Origin: Arachnopeziza araneosa
Lineage: Eukaryota > Ascomycota > Leotiomycetes > Helotiales > Arachnopezizaceae
Reading direction: 5' to 3'
Assembly: GCA_003988855.1 (NCBI GenBank)
Contig: QYAI01000014.1
Span: 65,973-129,972 of the forward strand
Length of the DNA stretch: 64,000 nucleotides
Below are positions 32,872 through 43,915 of the stretch, one piece after another. How positions within the stretch are numbered: position 1 is the stretch's first letter; every line of letters starts with the position of its first letter. The notes beneath the pieces are model-generated. The model saw nothing but the letters and a program-made list of their open reading frames with translations. It ran no database searches and had not been told where the DNA came from. The translations under genes and the position numbers were made by a program.

Positions 32872-34040
32872 ATGTCTCCTTCAATCATCCCCAAAGGCTC
32901 CCTCATTCTCGTTACCGGAGTGAACGGCTTCATCGCTTCTCACGTTGCTGACCAACTCCTTGAAGCTGGATATCGAGTCAGAGGAACTGCTCGCTCCGCA
33001 TCCAAAGTTGAACCACTTGTTGAACTATGGGATAAGAAATTCGGTGTCGGCAAATTCGAACTCGCTACGGTACTAGACATGACAGTAGCGGGTGCGTTTG
33101 ATGAAGCAGTCAAAGGTAATTCAGCTTTGCTCTCGGCGTAGCCTGAAAAAAAGTAACATATCTAGGCGTTTCCGGAGTCATTCATCTAGCATCAATTGTA
33201 ACATTCGAACCCGATCCCAACAAAGTCATCCCAATTGTCCTATCCAGCATCGACGAGATCCTGAAGTCAGCAGCTGCAGAACCCAGCATCAAGAGTTTTG
33301 TGTACACCTCGTCTTCAACCGCTGCCTGGATGCCCATCCCAAATAAAGACTTCGTCATCGATGCCAATACCTGGAACGAAGCGATTATTCAAGAAGCATG
33401 GGCTCCACCACCATATGATGGAATTCGAGCCTGGGCTACCTATGGTGCCAGCAAGACTCAGGGCGAGCAAGAAGTGTGGAAGTTTGCAAAAGAGCATAAA
33501 CCTAGTTACACGGTCAATACGGTCTTGCCCAATGCCAACTATGGCCCCCTGCTATTCAAAGACCAGCCGGGCTCTACAGGTGGTTGGATTAAGATGCTCT
33601 ATACCGGCGAGAACATCGATACACTCAAAGATATCCCACCACGCAAGTCAATTATTCAGTTCTAGAAACATATACTAATTCGATTTCAGAATGGTTTGTC
33701 GATGTCAGAGATACTGCTCGCATCCACGTAGCGGCCATCATCAACCTGGACATCAACAACCAGCGTATCTTCGCCTTCGCCGAACCTTATACGTTCAAGT
33801 AAGATTACATTTATCCATTCCTGCTCCAGAATTTCACTAATAACTACTCACAGTAATATCCTGAGGATCCTTCGAAAACTCCGCCCAGATCAGAAGTTCG
33901 TCGAGAATTTTCAAGATGACAATTTGAAGGATCTGTCAAAGGTGGATAATGAGAGTGCACTTAAGATTCTCCAGGGTTTCGGTAGACCTGGCTGGACAAG
34001 CTTGGAGGACAGCGTGAAGGATGCCATTGCAACCTTCTAG
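32872..34040 (+). CDS. Extended short-chain dehydrogenase, Gre2/dihydroflavonol-reductase-like aldehyde or ketone reductase
   Basis: Probably an NADPH-dependent cytosolic carbonyl reductase of the Gre2 (methylglyoxal/isovaleraldehyde reductase) group. Exons 32872-33115, 33166-33642, 33690-33798 and 33854-34040 encode 338 residues, the usual length. The Rossmann nucleotide-binding motif is VTGVNGFIASH (about 14-24). The active-site Tyr-Lys pair is in TYGASKTQGE, preceded by YTSSSTAAW. C-terminal substrate-pocket sequence follows (WFVDVRDTARIHVAAIINL). Intron 2 uses a GC donor (GCAAGT at 33643). With it the protein reads DIPPQWFVDVRDTAR, the family consensus; the nearby GT donor would break the frame. 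The TATA box suggests regulated expression. The substrate cannot be told from sequence. Confidence 0.9.
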
Positions 34041-34697
34041 TTCGGTGTTTTAGGAACTTTGGGAAATCAATGAAGCGTGGATGTTTCATCACGATGAATT
34101 TGAGATACTTTCAAGCGAGTTGCAATGAGTCTTAATCTGACAACCAATCTATCCGTGTCACTCACTCTTGACAGTTTGAAGCAAATAAAACTTTGTGCTG
34201 GTATACTTGCGCAATACTCATCTTTTCACTTGAGAGATATTAACACTATGAAATAACCAAGGATATTAACTGCATCAAAAGCAGCTTTACAAGGAGGTTC
34301 AGGAAATGAGAAGTTATTCAAGATCGTGCACAACCTGCCTAGAAAACATGCTCTGATTTCATCTTTTTTTGCTTTGCTTTCAATGGCTACATGGATAAAT
34401 ATAACGTGATGATTAAGGTTTCTACTTCTTAGAGAGACGTAATTCAATATTCCTATCGCGCGTGAACACCTCTGTTCGCCGTATGAGTCGACCCCATCTT
34501 CGACTATCACGTGGTCATATTGCACCACCTACCCCATAACACGGGGATATTTTACTTGTCGAGTAAAGGGCGTTTATTCATTTCATCGTATATAGACCTT
34601 TCTTTATGTTTCCTTCTCTCACTCATCCCAACTCAACATAGAAGTCCGATTCCGTAGTCTCTCATCGTGTCCCCCAATTCGTCTCACCACCTCAAAA
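34041..34697. other. Intergenic
   Basis: 3' region of the reductase and upstream region of the acetyltransferase, with a C/T-rich stretch at 34590-34690. The 100-codon minus ORF at 34226-34528 has no recognisable features. Confidence 0.4.
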
Positions 34698-35475
34698 ATG
34701 CCCACCACCACCACCAAAACCCTCCTCCTCGACCCCCTCAAACCTTCCCACCTCTCCCAACTCATTCCCAAAATCGTCTCGCTGCACGCAACATGTATAA
34801 CGCAACCCACCTACACAATCGCCACGTTCCTCCCCCCGCTCAACCCCGAACTCATGATAACATGGTGGCTCGAGCGAGCTAGAGAGGCGGAAACAGGCGC
34901 AAGATTTATCATCGTGTGTTTAGAAAATGCTTCGGCAGGAGGTGGAGAGGAGATTGAGGATGAGGATGGAGAGGTAGCGGGAGTGGTAATGCTCTCAACT
35001 CCGTTTGCTCAGACCGGCCCCTTTCGGGCCACGGTAGAGAAATTGCTCGTGAGGCCGGAGAGTAGAGGAAAGGGGGTTGGGAAACTCTTGATGGGACGGT
35101 TGGAGGAAGCTGCGAAAGAGAGGGGACGATTGTTATTGGTTAGTGCCTGCCCCTTGTTTTCGTTTTGATAGTCGATTTCTATGATAGTCAATTTCTCTGA
35201 TCTTCGGGCAAGATGGTTGGAAATACTTGGATGTGGGAAGAGAGAGAGAAGTGCTGATGCTTTACGAACAGGTGTTGGATACGGAAAAAGGTAGTCCTGC
35301 CGAGTTGGTGTATCCTAGGTTGGGATATGTGAAGGTAAGAGAAAAGAAAAAGGAGGCCTAGGTTTCGAACGAGAGGAGCTGACATGAGTAGATTGGAGAG
35401 GTGCCTGGCTATGAGATTTCGCCTCTTGATGGCTCGTTGAAAGACGGTGTTTTCTTCTACAAGGATTTAAGATAA
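34698..35475 (+). CDS. GNAT-family N-acetyltransferase
   Basis: Transfers an acetyl group from acetyl-CoA to an unknown amine acceptor. Exons 34698-35138, 35272-35334 and 35392-35475 encode 195 residues, a standard single GNAT domain. Landmarks are the beta-4/motif A region VEKLLVRPESRGKGVGKLLM with the R-G-K-G-V-G pyrophosphate loop. Helix 3 follows (GRLEEAAKERG), then VLDTEKGSPAELVYPRLGY with the motif-B Tyr, and the C-terminal strand GVFFYKDL. An acidic insert (GGGEEIEDEDGEVAG) lies before motif A. Both introns are phase 0, and joining them restores the family order LLLVLDTEKGS and YVKIGEVPGYE. The unspliced reading ends after LLLVSACPLFSF and would lack the second half of the fold. Confidence 0.85.
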
Positions 35476-35669
35476 TGGTCGTAGGAATGATGGTGGCAAG
35501 AAATTAGAAGGCTCGTTGATGTTAACATTCGTAAGTTGATTAGCATTAAATTCATTACTATGCAATTTTGCGCTCTCCTTGCTAAATATGCTCTATTATT
35601 CATACAGTCCTTAGCCATTACACCTCTTCCCTACCTTCAGATCTAAATTTTGTCTCCCCGCCCATTTGC

Positions 35670-36329
35670 TCAAGAGCTAAGATAGAGACTCCAATCAATC
35701 GCAGTGACGTCCTCATAACAGTTAACCACATTGGCAAACTCGTCATCAGCGCCGCTTCCCTCCGAACACTGAGGCAGAAGCGTCACGTCTGCACATCCCT
35801 CAGGCGTAGCTGCACCATAGAGCTTGTAGAACAATTGAACAGCCCTCCCGTATTCCAACTCGTTCTCACAGGCATAGAAGCTTCCATATTCCGCCCCCTT
35901 CAACGAGGGAACCGGTTCCGGGAACCGAGTCAATCCAACTCCCGCCTCGCCCAAACCCGCATTGATAAGCACGGCACCATTGCTCGCATCAATATTTACA
36001 CCGGCCGGGAATAGAGGCGTGCCTTCGTCACTGAGGACGTTCGATGCGGCGAATCGTACTTCGGACGCCGTGCCGTTGACGTAGAAGATCCGAGAGACGG
36101 AAATGTTGGAATTCAGAACGGCGTAGTCTTGACCGGCGCCGATGTGGTATGATGAGACGGAAAACCCGTTGATGGATGGAGTGAGGTCAGAGGCGGTGAC
36201 GTTGGCAATGAGACGAAAGTTGGAAGATTGGCTGGTGGGTGGGTAGAGGGGGGGGACAGAGGTTGGTGCGGCAGAAGCGATACTGAGGAGAGCGAATGCG
36301 CTTGCGACTTTGAGAGTTGAAGAGACCAT
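35670..36329 (-). CDS. Small secreted fungal protein (DUF7907-like)
   Basis: An intronless ORF of 219 residues. Residues 1-20 are a classical signal peptide (STLKVASAFALLSIASA, cleavage likely after ASAAP). The mature part opens with NFRLIANVTASDLTPSINGF and contains YHIGAGQDYAVLN. It has several N-glycosylation sequons (NVT, NIS, NGT) and four Cys residues in the C-terminal half that could form two disulfides. This organisation matches a widespread family of fungal secreted proteins that I recall as DUF7907, with no known biochemical role; the family name is from memory. A TATA-like box lies upstream. It could act in the cell wall or host interface, but nothing in the sequence proves that. 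Confidence 0.85.
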   Translation of the reverse strand: MVSSTLKVASAFALLSIASAAPTSVPPLYPPTSQSSNFRLIANVTASDLTPSINGFSVSSYHIGAGQDYAVLNSNISVSRIFYVNGTASEVRFAASNVLSDEGTPLFPAGVNIDASNGAVLINAGLGEAGVGLTRFPEPVPSLKGAEYGSFYACENELEYGRAVQLFYKLYGAATPEGCADVTLLPQCSEGSGADDEFANVVNCYEDVTAIDWSLYLSS

Positions 36330-36950
36330 TTTGGTCTGTTTGGTCTGATATGAAGCCGAAAACCGAAATTATTTTGATAGGAAAGGTATGAGTTTTGTGA
36401 CCGCTGTTTGATTTGATTGAAGATGTTGATGGGGTGAAAATAAGAGAATCTAAAGCTACTTATATTACTACGAGAAAGCCTTTAGAAAGGCAAACGACTT
36501 TGAAATAACGTTGCAAACACGAGAAAGTAACAGTTGCAATATCAAAAATTGTAATCACTACGAGCTGCTTCCCTCGGGATGGACCGGAGCCATCCCATTT
36601 CTGGCGTCAATACGAAGTCCAGGGCAGATGCAACGTCTCAGGACGCCGGCAAAGGCGCCAGCCACCCGTCACTACTGAAATCATGGGGTATGAATAAGCT
36701 GGAGCAGCCACATTGGAAAGGCAATTGGAGCATCTTGGCAGGAGAAATCTCGGGGTGGTCCAATAAATTAAGCTTATTAAGGGCCGTTCTATTTTAAGCC
36801 AGGAAGCGAACTTACATTCTTCTGCGATGTAACGACCCATCAAACTCTGCGGCCGACAGCATCACAAGGTATGATCTGGGGCTCAGATTGAGAGGGAAAA
36901 TATTCAACCGCGGTCCACTGCCCATAGGTAGATAGATACCTCTGCCTAAC
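36330..36950. promoter_or_regulatory. Upstream region of the secreted-protein gene, with TATA-like box
   Basis: On the minus strand, TAATATAAGTAG at 36457-36468 lies about 130 bp upstream of ATG 36329. The rest, out to the RRN11 stop codon, holds no supported gene; the 72-codon forward ORF at 36579-36797 has no recognisable features. Confidence 0.4.
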
Positions 36951-38408
36951 TTATTCGTCTGAACCACCTCCAGCCAATTCATCCTGCTCAGTAATCATGA
37001 GGAAATCCTCTGGGATACCACTCAAATCTCCATTATCTTTCTGTATCTTCCCAAAGCAGTTTCGTGACCTTTCCCATTGCTGGCCCCGTGCTTCCAAACC
37101 TCTCTCGTATTCACTCGCTCTTTCTCTCAATAACAACCTCCTTTCTCTCCTTTCCTCATGTTCCAGTTCATCTTCATCCGGCTTTTCTGGGACTGATAGG
37201 TCGCCAACATACAACGCCAGCATACCACGAAGGCGGAGCAAGTCATGAGAGTCAGAATACGGAGGAACCCCCATCCGCTCATCCAATCTTGCTGCGATTT
37301 GACTTGCCGCTGTCAAGGCAGCTTGTCTAACTCGTTCCCTCTCGTGCCAGAGATACTCAACTTTCTTCTTCTGTCTTCGTTCTCTGTCCCTTCTCTCCAT
37401 CTCGAAATCGCCGAATTCCTCATCTTCCTCGTCTTCCGGCCCACTATCGTTGATCTCTGCAGGTCGAAACTCATCGATATCCTGGTCATCGATATTTTGA
37501 ACTCGCCTTAAAGAGTTTATCTGTTCATATTGGACGCCATAGATCTCGCATGCTACCATACATGGCCAGAAATCGAGCGCTGACACGCTCGAGGAGAATT
37601 GTCGTTTGAAAGGATGCTCGATGATGAGGCGTTCGTAATAATCCTTGGCTCGTTGCAATCCGATCATGCTGCCCCATCCATTGTCTCCATCTTCATTCTG
37701 GTCTTGACTATTATTTTGTTCTGTATTATGGCGATCTCCCGCGACTTTAAATCCAGAGTCGGAGTCAATTGGCTGATTCTCATCCATACTTCTCATTAAC
37801 AACTCGGCCCCAATTCCCCAATAATTGGTCCCCCGCAAATCCACACTCTTTCCTCCAACTTGCATCCGGATCATCAACGCCCATGCTCTAGTTGCTCGTT
37901 TAATATCTCCTTGTAGTAAGCACCTATGTAAAATGGTGGTCAAGACCGCGAAATGCTGTAGTCTCAATAACGAGGGTTTTTCTCCACCTTGAGCTCCCTC
38001 GGGCTCAGCTTCATCTTCTTCCTCGCTTTCCTGTTCTCTTTCGTTGGCTTTTCCTTTTCCCTTGTCCTGAGACTTCCTCTTGGTAATCTTCGAGTCTAGA
38101 CGAGAGGCAAATGGCAATCCTCTATGCGGCCACCCACTAACAGTCACCCGAGGTAAAGGTTTATCTAAACTAAGTCCTGCGAGTTTATACTGCGTAATCT
38201 CATCCGGAGTAAGACTTAATGGATTAGTTGTTCCATCGGGACGGCTATCTTCAGAGGACGATGCGGAAGGAGAGCTGGACTCGCTCTCTGAAGAGAAGTG
38301 CTTCCTTTTCCGTTGCGTGCGAGTAGCAGAGAGACGATTACGAAGATTAGAGGGCTGGGAATGCTTGACCGTAGATGAGGCGGGAAGGGGTGTGAGAAAG
38401 AGCGGCAT
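36951..38408 (-). CDS. rrn11: RNA polymerase I-specific initiation factor Rrn11-like
   Basis: Rrn11 is a subunit of core factor (SL1/TIF-IB equivalent), which places Pol I on the rDNA promoter in the nucleolus. This intronless ORF encodes 485 residues from ATG 38408; the frame continues upstream only to a GTG. The N-terminal 150 residues are disordered, with a basic patch (RTQRKRKHFSS) and Ser-rich acidic stretches. The conserved core is the TPR-like segment RLQHFAVLTTILHRCLLQGD, ATRAWALMIRMQVGG and RGTNYWGIGAELLMR, the Rrn11 family hallmark. A second conserved block is QRAKDYYERLIIEHPFKRQF. Acidic and Arg/Glu-rich linkers separate the helices toward the C-terminus. Assignment rests on the core segment. 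Confidence 0.85.
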   Translation of the reverse strand: MPLFLTPLPASSTVKHSQPSNLRNRLSATRTQRKRKHFSSESESSSPSASSSEDSRPDGTTNPLSLTPDEITQYKLAGLSLDKPLPRVTVSGWPHRGLPFASRLDSKITKRKSQDKGKGKANEREQESEEEDEAEPEGAQGGEKPSLLRLQHFAVLTTILHRCLLQGDIKRATRAWALMIRMQVGGKSVDLRGTNYWGIGAELLMRSMDENQPIDSDSGFKVAGDRHNTEQNNSQDQNEDGDNGWGSMIGLQRAKDYYERLIIEHPFKRQFSSSVSALDFWPCMVACEIYGVQYEQINSLRRVQNIDDQDIDEFRPAEINDSGPEDEEDEEFGDFEMERRDRERRQKKKVEYLWHERERVRQAALTAASQIAARLDERMGVPPYSDSHDLLRLRGMLALYVGDLSVPEKPDEDELEHEERRERRLLLRERASEYERGLEARGQQWERSRNCFGKIQKDNGDLSGIPEDFLMITEQDELAGGGSDE

Positions 38409-40811
38409 ATTCACTATGTAGAGGTGGTCGACCGAGAGAGGGGTGAGGCTGCCCTTCAGCCTTGAGATTCCGAAGGTACCTAGAACGCCATTCACGTGAT
38501 TTAAAGGGGTTAAGCGAGATCGACTTCCTTTTCAGGACGTCGATTTATTCTGAACTTAACGGCCTTTCTTCTTCTTCTTTTATTTTGAGGACATCGATTA
38601 TGAGGATCAGAGTAGAAGTCTACTATGTTCTTTCTTCAATTAAAGAACTTTTCATTTCCACCTGTCAGGGATTGTCTCTCCCCTACTAGTGTTGTCTTTT
38701 AAGCTTAAAGCTTTTGATGCGTTCATTACTATGCAATTGTCGGTTGCACTTAAAATGGTTCCACATTGACAAGGTTCAATTTCTGTCGCTATAGAGACCT
38801 CATGATTAGTCATCACAATATATCATCAGATTATGTGTACCCAGAGCGTCGTCACCCCTCTAGCCCAGCCACAAGAGAATGATATCTACAGGATGATGTA
38901 TACCGGTCACTGAGCAGTCACTGAAGAGCTATCTCCTAAATGTAGCTACCCTCATACAGTACAAGAGCGTGCAAGCCTAGGAGATTGAACAGAAGTGACC
39001 AAAGATATGTGCCATGTCTAGCTATTGCAATATATGGATGTAGAACTCGATCATAATGCTTGCCAGTTGTTCAAATATATCCTCGAGCCGTGCCTCCTTC
39101 CTGTGATGAAGTCAGTATCTGTTTTTCAATGGTTTTCAAGCAATTGATATGCTGCAGCGAGCTCAGCAGTGGGACTCAAACGGAGGACATACCTTGCATA
39201 CTTCGCACGCTTCGCACTCTCCTCTCCTCTGTAGATTCAGTACTAGATACCTACCTTGAAGTTCACGCCTTCTGCCTCTGCTTCTGCCTCTTCCCGATGG
39301 CCCTCTCTGATTTGCCTCCAGCCGAATCCTCGAGCATGTTTGCTGTATTTGCCCAAGCTGCAAACTTGTCATGCTTACATTTGCTGTTCCTGAGGCCTCG
39401 ACTGCAAACTTTAAATAATGCCATTCTCCGTCTTCTTTCCGGATTCCCCAATCTTCTCCCCCCTCTCTTAGATGTCGTGCAGACTTCCAACGTGGGTTGG
39501 AGTCCCTCAGATCTCTTTTTAGACGAGGTGGCCGCAAGGCTTTTTGTCTGTCGTTTCTGCTTGCTTGATTTTTGTCGTCATTCTTGCTTGCTTGTCTTTT
39601 TGCTGTCGTTTCTGCTTGCTTGATTTTTGTCGTCATTCTTGCTTGCTTGTCTTTTTGCTGTCGTTTCTGCTTTCTTGTTTTTTGTTGTCGTTCTTGTATT
39701 TTGTATTTTCTTTTGTTATCGTACAGCGAGGGTAGCGAGTTTAGTGTTTTGATTTGGTTCATTTCATGTTTTCCTATTGTTAAATTAAAAAATCCCCTTT
39801 CCAAAAAAATATAATTTGTTGTCTCTACCAAGCAAGTGCGGTCCTCGAATATTCATCACGTGTACGTCGTAAGGGCTACGAACCTAGAGGTAGCTATCGA
39901 TCATCAGTGATGATTGGCTCCAGAGCCAAGAGTGAATAAGTAATTTCTTTTTCTTCTCTTCAGCTGTTGATCTTTTCAGCATTCTTGTTCTTGACATCTT
40001 GAAATCTTAATTTTCGCGATCTTTGTCATATCTCAACATCCTCCCTACTCAGGTCATCCTCCAGAATCCTCTTGCTCATGCTCCTACTTCTCTTTCTTCT
40101 CTCGCCCCATGTTATTCTTTCTACCTTGCCTTCATCTTTCATACCTTGCTTCCACCCTTTACTCAGTCGCAGATATCAGTCTCAATCCCCCTCTCTCGCC
40201 ACCAGTGATATTCTATTCCTCGGGCAGCTTCTTCTATCATCATTCAATGCTGTTATGGCTATTTCTGAGCTTGCAGATGAGAAGTCGATAAAAACTTCTC
40301 AGTGGCTACGACCACCATCAACACTTGCTCATGAAGCGTTCTTGCAAGTTGATTGCTCCTCAGTACCATTAGTAGACCGCAGCATTCAAGGCATTTGAGC
40401 GGAAATCGCGCCGAGTTTGGACTCTTGGCAATCGTTCTCATGCTGAGGCTTTGATGGCGCAGAAAGGAATCGATTTTGGGTTACTTGCAGGATGCTCGGT
40501 GTCTTAGATTTCGCTCTTGCAACGGTGCCTTTTAGTTCATTCAATAGGTAGTAGCTTCAATAAATCATTGTCTTTTAAACGATAAACTTCATTCTATAGC
40601 CGGTGATGCTCCCATACGAAATCATGGTTAATTTAGGAAGGAGCTACCAATATTAGAGAAGAACTTCACAGTCTGTAATAAGTTTCTTGTTTATTCCTTG
40701 GATATCGTATCTAGTTAACCATGGTTCTAATCATAGCTAAGCTTGTAGTTCCTAATACCATTCATTCTACTCAACGACCAAGCCTACGAAAACCATTTAC
40801 CTCCTCTCTCC
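38409..40811. other. Gene-poor region between RRN11 and the HET relic
   Basis: No firm gene. A pyrimidine-rich leader-like stretch (39960-40250) precedes an ATG at 40256 (MAISELADEKSIKTSQWLRP). A coding-like frame follows near 40385-40507 (FERKSRRVWTLGNRSHAEAL), but I could not join the two with phase-consistent splice sites. It may be a small spliced gene or a relic. The tandem repeat at 39548-39720 is listed separately. Confidence 0.35.
39548..39720 (+). repeat. 55-bp tandem repeat, about three units
   Basis: Two near-perfect 55-bp units (39548-39602 and 39603-39657, beginning CTGTCGTTTCTGCTTGCTTG) are followed by a degenerate third. Within each unit CTTG and GTCGT words repeat. Because 55 is not a multiple of three, the repeat creates open Lys/Gln-rich frames on the minus strand without implying a protein. 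Confidence 0.8.
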
Positions 40812-43048
40812 TCAACGCAAAACGAATAACCTCTTCTCTCGTTTTTCTTTCAAAAACTCCCCATACATGATCCCATGAACATAGGCCTCTCCCATAAGTC
40901 TAAAAGTCCCGTCCTCATTCTCTCTCAGAACATACGGGAACTTTGCGCCTGCAAATATAACAATCACATCCTTTTCCTGCGCAAGATCTGGTGCCAGGCC
41001 AACGTATCCTTTGAATGGGAGAAACGGGCGACGAAATCTCTGATAGCTCATCATCATTACGTATTGAATGCACTCACTAAAGAGTGTGCCCCGAGCAAGG
41101 TTTTCTAACACCCTTGCATGAGAGTCCTTGAATTCTTCAGTGGCTCGACCATTGGTAGTTGCGGAATATGCCTCCTAAGTGTTAAATCAGCATTGTAAAT
41201 AGCTAGGTGTTAAAGTTAAGATCCAGAGCTTGAGAGCCTTTTGGCAGTAGAAGAAAAGAAAATGCGTGCGGGTATGCTACTTCTGAAACAACCCCCAAGC
41301 ACCGAAGCTTACAAAGAAAAACAGCAATTTTTGTAGGAATAAGCCTACCTGGTCAGCAACTGGCACAATGAAGTAGGCTGACTCTCTCTCCTTTACAGGG
41401 TCAGTAAAATATATATCCTTTCCCAAGGAGTTAATAAATCTAGCATCAGAAAGGTCACACAAAAACTTGGTTTGTTCGAGGAATCGGGCGATATGGGGGT
41501 GATTATCTACTCCCATGAAGTCCTCGGTTGGTGGTCTCCATGGTGATAATACTTCATAGATTCTGTCTACAATCCAGCCCGATAACGCTATGAGGTTTTG
41601 ATCTTCTTGACTCGATACAGATTGAGTCTCCTCGGCAGCGGCTTTAAATGTAGTGTTCCAAGGAAGTTGTCCGCAAGGCCGGAATATTGGATATCTCCAA
41701 TCTGGCACCTAAGATGGCAATCTGTCTTTGTTGTCGGGGTCTTTAGATCTATGTTGGGCAAAAGATAATAGGTCAATATTACCGGCTGTAATTATACTTC
41801 GGGGAGTCTGGCAAAAAATCTCGTCGTCAGATTGACTTTCGATATAAACACTCGTGATGTTCAATTTGTCTTTGTCTGTTGCCATAGACAAAAATGCGAA
41901 AATTCAATCTCTGTCTTTTGTTACCCCGGCAGTGTTTTCAACGTGACTTTAGTCACCATTTTCCAGAGAGTGAATCGGTCTTGCTTGCGTTCTTGATCCG
42001 CCGAGTGATATGAGTGGCGCAGTGCAAAGACGCCTAACTTGACCGTTCTTAGTAGCTTTATTCTGAGTTGACTTCTGTAAAGGTATTTGTATTCTTTCAC
42101 AGTAGGCTCTTCATTATCCTCATCCAGAACTTCTCCAGGGTAGTCTGCTTCGGCCCACTTGTCTATCTTCATCTTCAATTTCTCAGCCGCGTTGTCCCTT
42201 ATAGTCATCTTTCGCGCAATAAGCTTTGTGATAAGTGGAACTAGCATCAGCAGTATACAGAAAACAACAGATCGAAGTGTATTGAATCCTACTGTGGAAC
42301 GGCCACAATAGAAACGGAGTTCATTTGACACTACAACCTCTTGTCGAATCCAAACACGGTTCCAATAAGGCCTTGCAGTAAATGCGCTCCACGCCTCCAA
42401 AAAATCCACTGTTCGTTGTAAATCTTTTACACCCTCTTCGATGAGGCCGTCCAAAACATCAAATACCGGCTGACCCAAGTATGAATGGGCTTTCTTTTCA
42501 GGCAAATGGGCGAGCTTCGGAGATCCAAATTCTTCCATCAGTTCTGAGAATGACATTTTCCCTCCTCTTCCATCGACAAACTGCAGTTCCTCAAGCTTCT
42601 CTACTATCTCACCGCATCTCTGAATGAATCCGTCACTTGCATCTGCCGCCGGACCCAGCCAGGCCATCGTCTCGAAAGCTGAGTAAATGGACGCCATATC
42701 GTCAACATGGTCGCTTTTCTCAACGCCACCTTCTTGGTTGATGCATGCAGCGTCGGCCCAGATCGTGATAGTCCCATCCTCATCGCGGATGCCCCCCAAA
42801 GCATGAGATAGATTCCGGGTCACGAGACAACTCTTGCCGTTGATGTATATCGGGACCAGATCTTTGTCATCTCCCCAAGTGTAGGATAATGCCCGAAAAG
42901 GCGGCGCGGACATTTTTGCGGCCGTGATGAGTGTGCATTGTATTGGGATGATCTCAGGAGTGGCTGCACATTCTTTCCGTGACTGTGGAAGAGGGTGGAT
43001 TAAGAGAAGCCGGATCTGTTCTCTTGTTATGCGCTGGTAGCTCAACAT
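40812..43048 (-). pseudogene. HET-domain (heterokaryon incompatibility) gene disabled by stops and a frameshift
   Basis: HET proteins trigger incompatibility or cell death when unlike strains fuse. The 5' part (43048-41921) is open and carries the HET domain: PFRALSYTWGDD, LSHALGG, IWADAACINQEG, MASIYSAFETMAWLG and PYWNRVWIRQEV. The frame then shifts near 41921. Family-typical sequence continues in another frame with a TGA just before IFAFLSMATDKDKLNI. It then reads through LLSFAQHRSKDPDNKDRLPS, where a TAG (41706-41708) replaces the Trp expected in the LPSWVPDW motif, and on to ADQ (41349). After a plausible intron (41348-41175) the usual C-terminus follows (GRATEEFKD, FAGAKFPYVLRE, GEAYVHGIMYGEF). 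A 49-nt intron tested across the first break leaves the wrong phase. The gene is most likely inactive. Confidence 0.75.
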
Positions 43049-43915
43049 TTTGATGCTGGATAGAACCCTGAGATGCCTGAGTGTGTGTAGCTTTATGAAT
43101 TTCCGGTCAACTAGCTTAAAGTCACCAGGCCCTTGATTTAATCCTGCTCGATAGAAAAAGAAGCGTGGGTGGCTGAAGGACTGAATATAATGGTTCGAGT
43201 TTGACGAGTTAAGGTTCTGTTATTGGTGGGATTCATGCACACCACCAGGTAGAGTATTTCTTGTCGTCGAGATAAGGAAGTGCAAATAATTTAGCTCGAG
43301 GTTCTCCGACAAGATAAGTGAATGCTTCTAATTGGCTAATTGCATGCCCAGCCGTTTCTACTAGTGTGGACAATTATAGCTTACAGTCGCTCTGATTCCA
43401 GAAGTTTGTTTATCTTTTCGCTTAAAAACAGAAATTTTAAGATAATAGTAGATACCAATCGTGTAGTAGATGTTGCGGTTTAGATTTTAATGAAGAGCTT
43501 CAAGGAGAAGAAAGCCAGAGTGGTAGAGCGAAGGATAACTGACTGATCAGATAGGAAGTTGATGTTATCATTTTAGTAAAAGAAGAAAATTTGTACACGT
43601 CAACTCCCTCAAGAGTAGAGAAGAAAGGTTCGTTACTAAGAGCCAAAACAAAGCTTAAGTACCGAAGTGCCACGACGCTAGCTCATTCGCAATTTGCTAG
43701 CTAGCATTTTGATTAGATGAATAGAAAGTGATGTTAACAGCGATGTGTTCCAGAAAGCGAATGCAAGCTAAAAGGTGTCCCTAGCTGATAAGAAAGCCAA
43801 ACACTAGATCCCAACACCGCGTGAGCCACTGACAATTTATCTTAATACTTAGCTACCTCAGGACAAGATGACGATTCAGTCGTACATCTCTATCACGGTA
43901 GAACGAAAGAATATC
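43049..43915. other. Intergenic
   Basis: Upstream region of the HET relic and 3' region of the zinc-finger gene. AT-rich, no gene seen. Confidence 0.4.

Noticed and set aside
39163..39831. 222-codon Lys/Gln/Arg-rich minus ORF
   Set aside because: Created largely by the 55-bp T-rich repeat, whose unit length shifts frame; no conserved domain and repetitive composition.
41872..41920. 49-nt intron that might rescue the HET gene frame
   Set aside because: GT and AG are present but the phases do not match (two bases left before, two after), and the TAG in the LPSWVPDW motif would remain.
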